From assembly GCA_916048145.1 (NCBI GenBank), contig CAJZGT010000061.1, forward strand, positions 1 through 7,716: a stretch of DNA of 7,716 nt, read 5' to 3'. The translations under genes and the position numbers were made by a program. The notes beneath the pieces are model-generated. The model had not been told where the DNA came from, did not search any database, and worked only from the letters and a program-made list of their open reading frames with translations. Below, in pieces: positions 4,608 through 7,716 of this stretch (positions within the stretch are counted from its first letter, which is position 1; each line of letters starts with the position of its first letter). This DNA comes from an uncultured Streptococcus sp. (GTDB lineage Bacteria > Bacillota > Bacilli > Lactobacillales > Streptococcaceae).

Positions 4608-5762
4608 ATGTCTATACACAAATACAAAACAAAAAAAGGAATCCTATACTATGTCAGCTTTTACATTGGCTTAGATGCTTATGGAAAGAAAAAAAGGCAC
4701 TTAAAGAGAGGATTCAAAACCAAAAAAGAGGCAAAATTGTACGAAGCTCGTTTAGAAGCTGGTGTCGTCGCCCCCACAGTAAATACCGACAAAACTAACC
4801 CCAAAGTCACTTATAAAGAACTTTATCAAGAATGGTTTAAGGCATATGTTGGTACCGTTGAAGAAACAACTTCTTCCCAAACAAAGAATATCTATCGAAT
4901 ACATATTCTACCAGTATTTGGAGATAAATTTATTGACCAAATCAGTCCTTTAGACTGTCAAAATTTTATTACACAAAAATCTCAGACTTTCAAAAATATC
5001 AAGCAGATAAAATCCTATACCTCAAAAATTTTTGATTTTGCAATCAATATGAACTACATTGATCGAAATCCAATGAAGAATGTTATCATGCCTAAAATCA
5101 AAAAAACTAGATCAGATAATTTTTGGTCTCTGGAGGAATTACATCATTTCCTTGATATAGTGAAAGAAACTGAGCCATTTAAACATTTTGCTTTATTTAG
5201 ACTGCTTGCATTTAGTGGACTACGAAAAGGGGAGTTATACGCTTTAAAATGGGCTGATATTAACTTTGACAGCAATCTATTGAACATAGATAAAAGTCTA
5301 GGAAGAATTGACGGTAAAGCGATTGAAAAGAGCACAAAGAATGAATCTTCAGTTCGTACAATCTATCTTGATGATGAGACAATCGATATTATTAAGCAAT
5401 GGAGAAATTTCTATCTGAAAGAATAATCTCAGTTTCCTCTTACAAAGCTGAATATTAGTAACGAATATATGTTCTATTACATATCAAGTAATGACAAAAT
5501 TGAACCTTTGCATGCTGATTACATTAATAACGTACTGAATCGAATTATTAAAAAGCATAAATTAAAACCAATTAGCCCACATGGGTTTAGACATACACAT
5601 GCAACACTTATGTCTGAAATTGGAATCGATCCTTCTAATACATCAAAACGTCTCGGTCATGCAAGCAGTCAGATGACATTAGATGTCTATACTCACACCA
5701 CAAAAACTGGTGAGAAAAACTCTATTGACAAATTTGCAGATTATCTCAATAAAGCAAAATAG
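4608..5762 (+). pseudogene. int: Tyrosine recombinase / integrase interrupted by one TAA codon
   Basis: The frame runs from ATG 4608 (GGAG at 4599-4602) to TAG at 5760-5762, 384 residues, with a single in-frame TAA at codon 273 (5424-5426; CAA to TAA would explain it). The order is that of Tn916/phage-type integrases. An N-terminal AP2-like arm-binding domain comes first (about 2-50, YYVSFYIGLDAYGKKKRHLK). A SAM-like core-binding domain follows (about 68-165), then the catalytic domain. Catalytic residues are Arg206 (SGLRKGEL), His325 and Arg328 (HGFRHTH), His351 (LGHAS) and the nucleophile Tyr361 (DVYTHTT). The stop separates Arg206 from the rest, so neither piece should be active. Downstream ATG 5469 has no ribosome binding site. 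Confidence 0.85.
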
Positions 5763-5788
5763 AATTATGATTTTTAAAATTTTGAAGA

Positions 5789-5807
5789 GGTTATCAGAAG
5801 GTTATCA
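5789..5807. repeat. Tandem GGTTATCA repeats, likely integrase arm-binding sites
   Basis: GGTTATCA occurs at 5789-5796 and 5800-5807, an 11-bp period, just after the integrase stop. Short, helically phased direct repeats at this place are typical arm-type binding sites next to the attachment core of tyrosine-recombinase elements. It places the element end between here and rpsI. Confidence 0.5.
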
Positions 5808-5834
5808 CAAAGCTATTCTAGCTCAAAAATCGAC

Positions 5835-5870
5835 AAAAAAGCACTTTGCAAAATCTTTGCAAAGTGCTTT
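5835..5870 (-). terminator. Terminator of the rplM-rpsI operon
   Basis: AAAGCACTTTGCAAA (5838-5852) and TTTGCAAAGTGCTTT (5856-5870) form a perfect 15-bp stem with a 3-nt loop. Read on the minus strand, the hairpin runs into a T-tract (complement of the A-run at 5835-5840). It lies about 25 bp past the rpsI stop codon. It separates the ribosomal operon from the mobile element and would stop S9 transcripts from entering the integrase in antisense. Confidence 0.85.
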
Positions 5871-5894
5871 GAAACGTTGATATAATCGTATTGA

Positions 5895-6287
5895 TTAACG
5901 TTTTGAGAATTGTGATGCTTTACGAGCTTTCTTAAGACCTGGTTTCTTACGTTCAACTTTACGTGAGTCACGTGTAAGAAGTCCTGCGCGTTTCAATGAA
6001 TCGCGGAAGTCTGGGTCTACTTGAAGAAGGGCACGAGCGATACCGTGACGGATAGCTCCTGATTGACCAGCGTATCCACCACCTACAACGTTAACGAAAA
6101 CGTCGTATGAACCTGCAGTTGAAGTAACTGCGAATGGTTGGTTGATTACAAGACGAAGGTCAGCGTGTGGGATGTACTCTTCAACATCTTTTTTGTTAAC
6201 AGTGATTTTACCAGTTCCTGGAACAAGGCGAACGCGTGCAACAGCGTTTTTACGACGTCCAGTACCTGCATATTGTGCTTGTGACAT
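5895..6287 (-). CDS. rpsI: 30S ribosomal protein S9
   Basis: A complete 130-aa S9 protein, the usual length. [20 protein letters not shown] at the start carries the family signature. [20 protein letters not shown] (about 66-85) is the conserved central segment, and the basic tail ends KASQFSKR, which reaches the decoding centre and contacts P-site tRNA. It is the second gene of the rplM operon, 18 bp after rplM. The 3' end is intact. The neighbouring integrase and arm repeats suggest that the rpsI 3' end or its downstream flank is the integration target of the element; no second copy of the rpsI tail is seen in this window. Confidence 0.97.
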   Translation of the reverse strand: MSQAQYAGTGRRKNAVARVRLVPGTGKITVNKKDVEEYIPHADLRLVINQPFAVTSTAGSYDVFVNVVGGGYAGQSGAIRHGIARALLQVDPDFRDSLKRAGLLTRDSRKVERKKPGLKKARKASQFSKR

Positions 6288-6305
6288 ACTTTATTGTTCC
6301 TTTCC

Positions 6306-6752
6306 TTAGATAAGTCCTGAAATATCAAGAACTTCTGGTTGTTGTGCAGCGTGAGTGTGCTCAGCTCCAACAAATACTTTCAACTTCATACCTTGAGCGC
6401 GTCCAAGAGTATTGTGTGGAAGCATACCTTTAACTGATTTCTCGATCAAACGTACTGCATTTTTAGAACGAAGTTCACCTGCAGAGATTTGTTTCAATCC
6501 ACCTGGGTGGTTTGAGTGAGTGTAATAGATTTTATCAGTTGCTTTTTTACCAGTCAATTTAACTTTTTCAGCATTGATAACAATCACAAAGTCACCTGTA
6601 TCAGTGTGTGGCGTAAATGTTGGTTTGTTTTTTCCGCGAAGTACGCTAGCAACTACTGCAGAAAGACGTCCAAGTGGTACATCAGTTGCGTCAACTACGT
6701 ACCATTTACGTTCAACTTGGCCTGGTTTAGCCATAAATGTTGTTTTGTTCAT
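6306..6752 (-). CDS. rplM: 50S ribosomal protein L13
   Basis: A complete 148-aa L13 protein of normal length. [20 protein letters not shown] is the usual N-terminus. [20 protein letters not shown] (about 21-40) and [18 protein letters not shown] (about 53-70) are conserved core segments. The family signature region includes [20 protein letters not shown] and NTLGR. L13 is an early-assembly protein of the large subunit that binds 23S rRNA. The start at 6752 has GGAG about 7 nt upstream. It is first in the rplM-rpsI operon and follows a structured leader. Confidence 0.97.
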   Translation of the reverse strand: MNKTTFMAKPGQVERKWYVVDATDVPLGRLSAVVASVLRGKNKPTFTPHTDTGDFVIVINAEKVKLTGKKATDKIYYTHSNHPGGLKQISAGELRSKNAVRLIEKSVKGMLPHNTLGRAQGMKLKVFVGAEHTHAAQQPEVLDISGLI

Positions 6753-6866
6753 GATTTCTCCTATATATAGTTCGATTTTTGTTTACGGTGATGGGTGTTC
6801 CTTCCCATCGAAAAGTATTTGGAAGGTTCCGGGGCCTTTCAAATGGGGTAAACAATACCGCCTACT
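6753..6866 (-). ncRNA. rplM 5' leader, candidate L13 autoregulatory leader
   Basis: The leader of about 110 nt folds into at least two hairpins. GATGGG (6790-6795) pairs with CCCATC (6804-6809), and GGAAGG (6821-6826) pairs with CCTTTC (6835-6840), counting one wobble. Firmicutes carry a known L13 leader motif in front of rplM that is thought to bind L13 and control its own translation. The position and fold agree with that; the match to the covariance model has not been tested. Confidence 0.5.
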
Positions 6867-6896
6867 ATCATACCAAATTTCACCCCTAAAAGTCAA
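6867..6896 (-). promoter_or_regulatory. Promoter of rplM-rpsI
   Basis: On the minus strand TTGACT (6896-6891), an 18-bp spacer and TATGAT (6872-6867) with an upstream TGG (extended -10) make a strong vegetative promoter. It is placed so that the whole structured leader is transcribed. Confidence 0.7.
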
Positions 6897-6940
6897 TAGA
6901 TATGAAAAATATTTTTCTAAATTCTACTCTTTTTATCTCT

Positions 6941-6964
6941 AAAAAACCTCGCTTTCGCGAGGCT
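6941..6964 (-). terminator. Terminator of the ABC permease gene
   Basis: CCTCGC (6947-6952), loop TTTC (GAAA on the minus strand, a GNRA tetraloop) and GCGAGG (6957-6962) form a perfect GC-rich stem, followed on the minus strand by TTTTTT (complement of 6941-6946). It starts a few bases after the permease stop codon and insulates the rplM promoter. Confidence 0.85.
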
Positions 6965-6967
6965 CTT

Positions 6968-7716
6968 CTATTTATAAGATAAGGCACGTTTAAAGGTTTT
7001 CCAAGGGCCTAAATCATCTGTCTGCAGAACGAGACTAGCATACATACGTCCGATAAAGACTGTTGCAGTTACTGCAAAAGCAATCGTAATAGCAAGCGAA
7101 ATCCAAGCTTCTAACCCATTTGCATAGCCATTAATAGCTCTAAATGGCATGAAGAAAGTCGAAATAAAGGGAATGTAAGATCCGATTTTCAAAATCAAAT
7201 TGTCCCCTGCAGAACCTAAAGCAGTAACTCCCACAAAACCTACCACAATCACAATCATCAAAGGTGACAAGGCTTTTCCTGCATCCTCAGGACGAGAAAC
7301 CATAGAACCCAGGAAGGCTGCTAAAACTACGTACATAAAGAGACTGACTAAAATAAAGAGCAAGGTATTCAGGGAGAAAGCATCTCCCAAATGGTCCAAA
7401 ATACCAAACTGGGCTAATAATGGCAAATCTTTAAAGAGCAGAATAGCAGCGAGACCACCCACGACATAGATGCCGATATGAGTCAAAATCACAAGCAACA
7501 AGGCAAGCATACGAGCATAGAAATAATGACTGGCTCGAATGCTGGAGAAGACCACCTCCATGATTTTAGTACCTTTCTCACTAGCCACTTCCTGGGCAGT
7601 GACACTAGCATAAGTAATTAAAATCATATAGAGAAAGCCACCAACCGCTGTAGCCGCGATTGTTTGAATCATTTTTTTATTTTCCTTGGATTCATCAATT
7701 TTCTCCGTAAAGTTAA
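6968..7716 (-). CDS. ABC-2 type transporter permease (NatB/YhaP-like), C-terminal part
   Basis: The frame is open from the window edge: NFTEKIDESKENKKM precedes the apparent Met at 7672, so the true start is outside and 248 residues are visible. There are about five membrane segments, for example FLYMILITYASV, LALLLVILTHIGIYVVGGLA, TLLFILVSLFMYVVLAAFLG, LMIVIVVGFVGVTALG and SLAITIAFAVTATVFIG. The motif EVASEKGTKIMEVVFSS after the first segment is characteristic of the NatB/YhaP family of export permeases, which pair with an ATPase usually encoded just upstream. The substrate is unknown: Na+ or peptide/antibiotic export have been proposed for relatives. It ends with LGPWKTFKRALSYK. Confidence 0.85.
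   Translation of the reverse strand, partial: NFTEKIDESKENKKMIQTIAATAVGGFLYMILITYASVTAQEVASEKGTKIMEVVFSSIRASHYFYARMLALLLVILTHIGIYVVGGLAAILLFKDLPLLAQFGILDHLGDAFSLNTLLFILVSLFMYVVLAAFLGSMVSRPEDAGKALSPLMIVIVVGFVGVTALGSAGDNLILKIGSYIPFISTFFMPFRAINGYANGLEAWISLAITIAFAVTATVFIGRMYASLVLQTDDLGPWKTFKRALSYK

Noticed and set aside
5683..5880. 65-aa plus-strand open frame overlapping the integrase end
   Set aside because: It reads through the integrase C-terminus in another frame, the arm repeats and the rpsI terminator; it has no plausible start signals.
6516..6942. Two plus-strand open frames of 84 and 122 codons across rplM and its leader
   Set aside because: They are antisense to the highly conserved L13 gene and to its leader, with no coding signature of their own.
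7200..7469. 89-aa plus-strand open frame
   Set aside because: It is the antisense shadow of the membrane permease gene.

Overview
The window comes from a low-GC Firmicute, most likely a Streptococcus of the mitis/pneumoniae group. It carries a rplM-rpsI pair with typical streptococcal L13 and S9, an IS1167-like ISL3-family fragment, consensus TTGACA/TATAAT promoters and strong GGAGG ribosome binding sites. The exact species is inferred. From memory, pneumococcus has folate genes upstream of rplM, whereas here an ABC-2 permease lies there, so a mitis/oralis-type species is plausible.

Layout. Positions 1-1433 are a decayed accessory zone. It holds the 3' end of an ISL3-family insertion sequence, a small gene cut by that IS, a relic of an upstream reading frame, and a lipoprotein gene killed by one in-frame TGA. 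Positions 1434-1893 hold no gene but are rich in structure: a 54-bp palindrome made of two IS3-type terminal repeats, a terminator hairpin with a second hairpin directly behind it, and a zone of inverted repeats and repeated TGTGTATACA decamers that I propose as an origin of transfer. Positions 1862-5762 are the core of a small integrative element. A leftward operon (excisionase-like HTH protein, phage-type replisome organizer, two paralogous MobC/ribbon-helix-helix proteins, an unknown 64-aa protein) starts from a consensus promoter at 3955-3983. A rightward pair (Cro/cI repressor, tyrosine integrase) starts from a divergent promoter at 3991-4019. Positions 5763-5894 hold integrase arm-type repeats and the rpsI terminator. 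From 5895 onward is core chromosome: rpsI, rplM with its structured leader, and the 3' part of an ABC-2 permease gene.

How the parts may work together. The repressor probably binds an array of ATTC/GAAT half-sites between the two promoters and keeps the leftward operon off. On induction the HTH protein would help excision and the replisome organizer would allow replication. The two MobC proteins would mark an oriT for a relaxase supplied by another conjugative element, because no relaxase, coupling protein or packaging gene is visible here. This is a satellite-like integrase/repressor/replication core joined to a minimal mobilization module. The integrase has an in-frame TAA at codon 273 between its catalytic residues, so this copy is probably stuck unless it is helped in trans or the stop is a sequencing error. 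The most unusual regulatory feature is a nearly perfect 30-bp direct repeat on both sides of the repressor gene. It would make the leader of the leftward operon complementary to the RNA just upstream of the integrase start.
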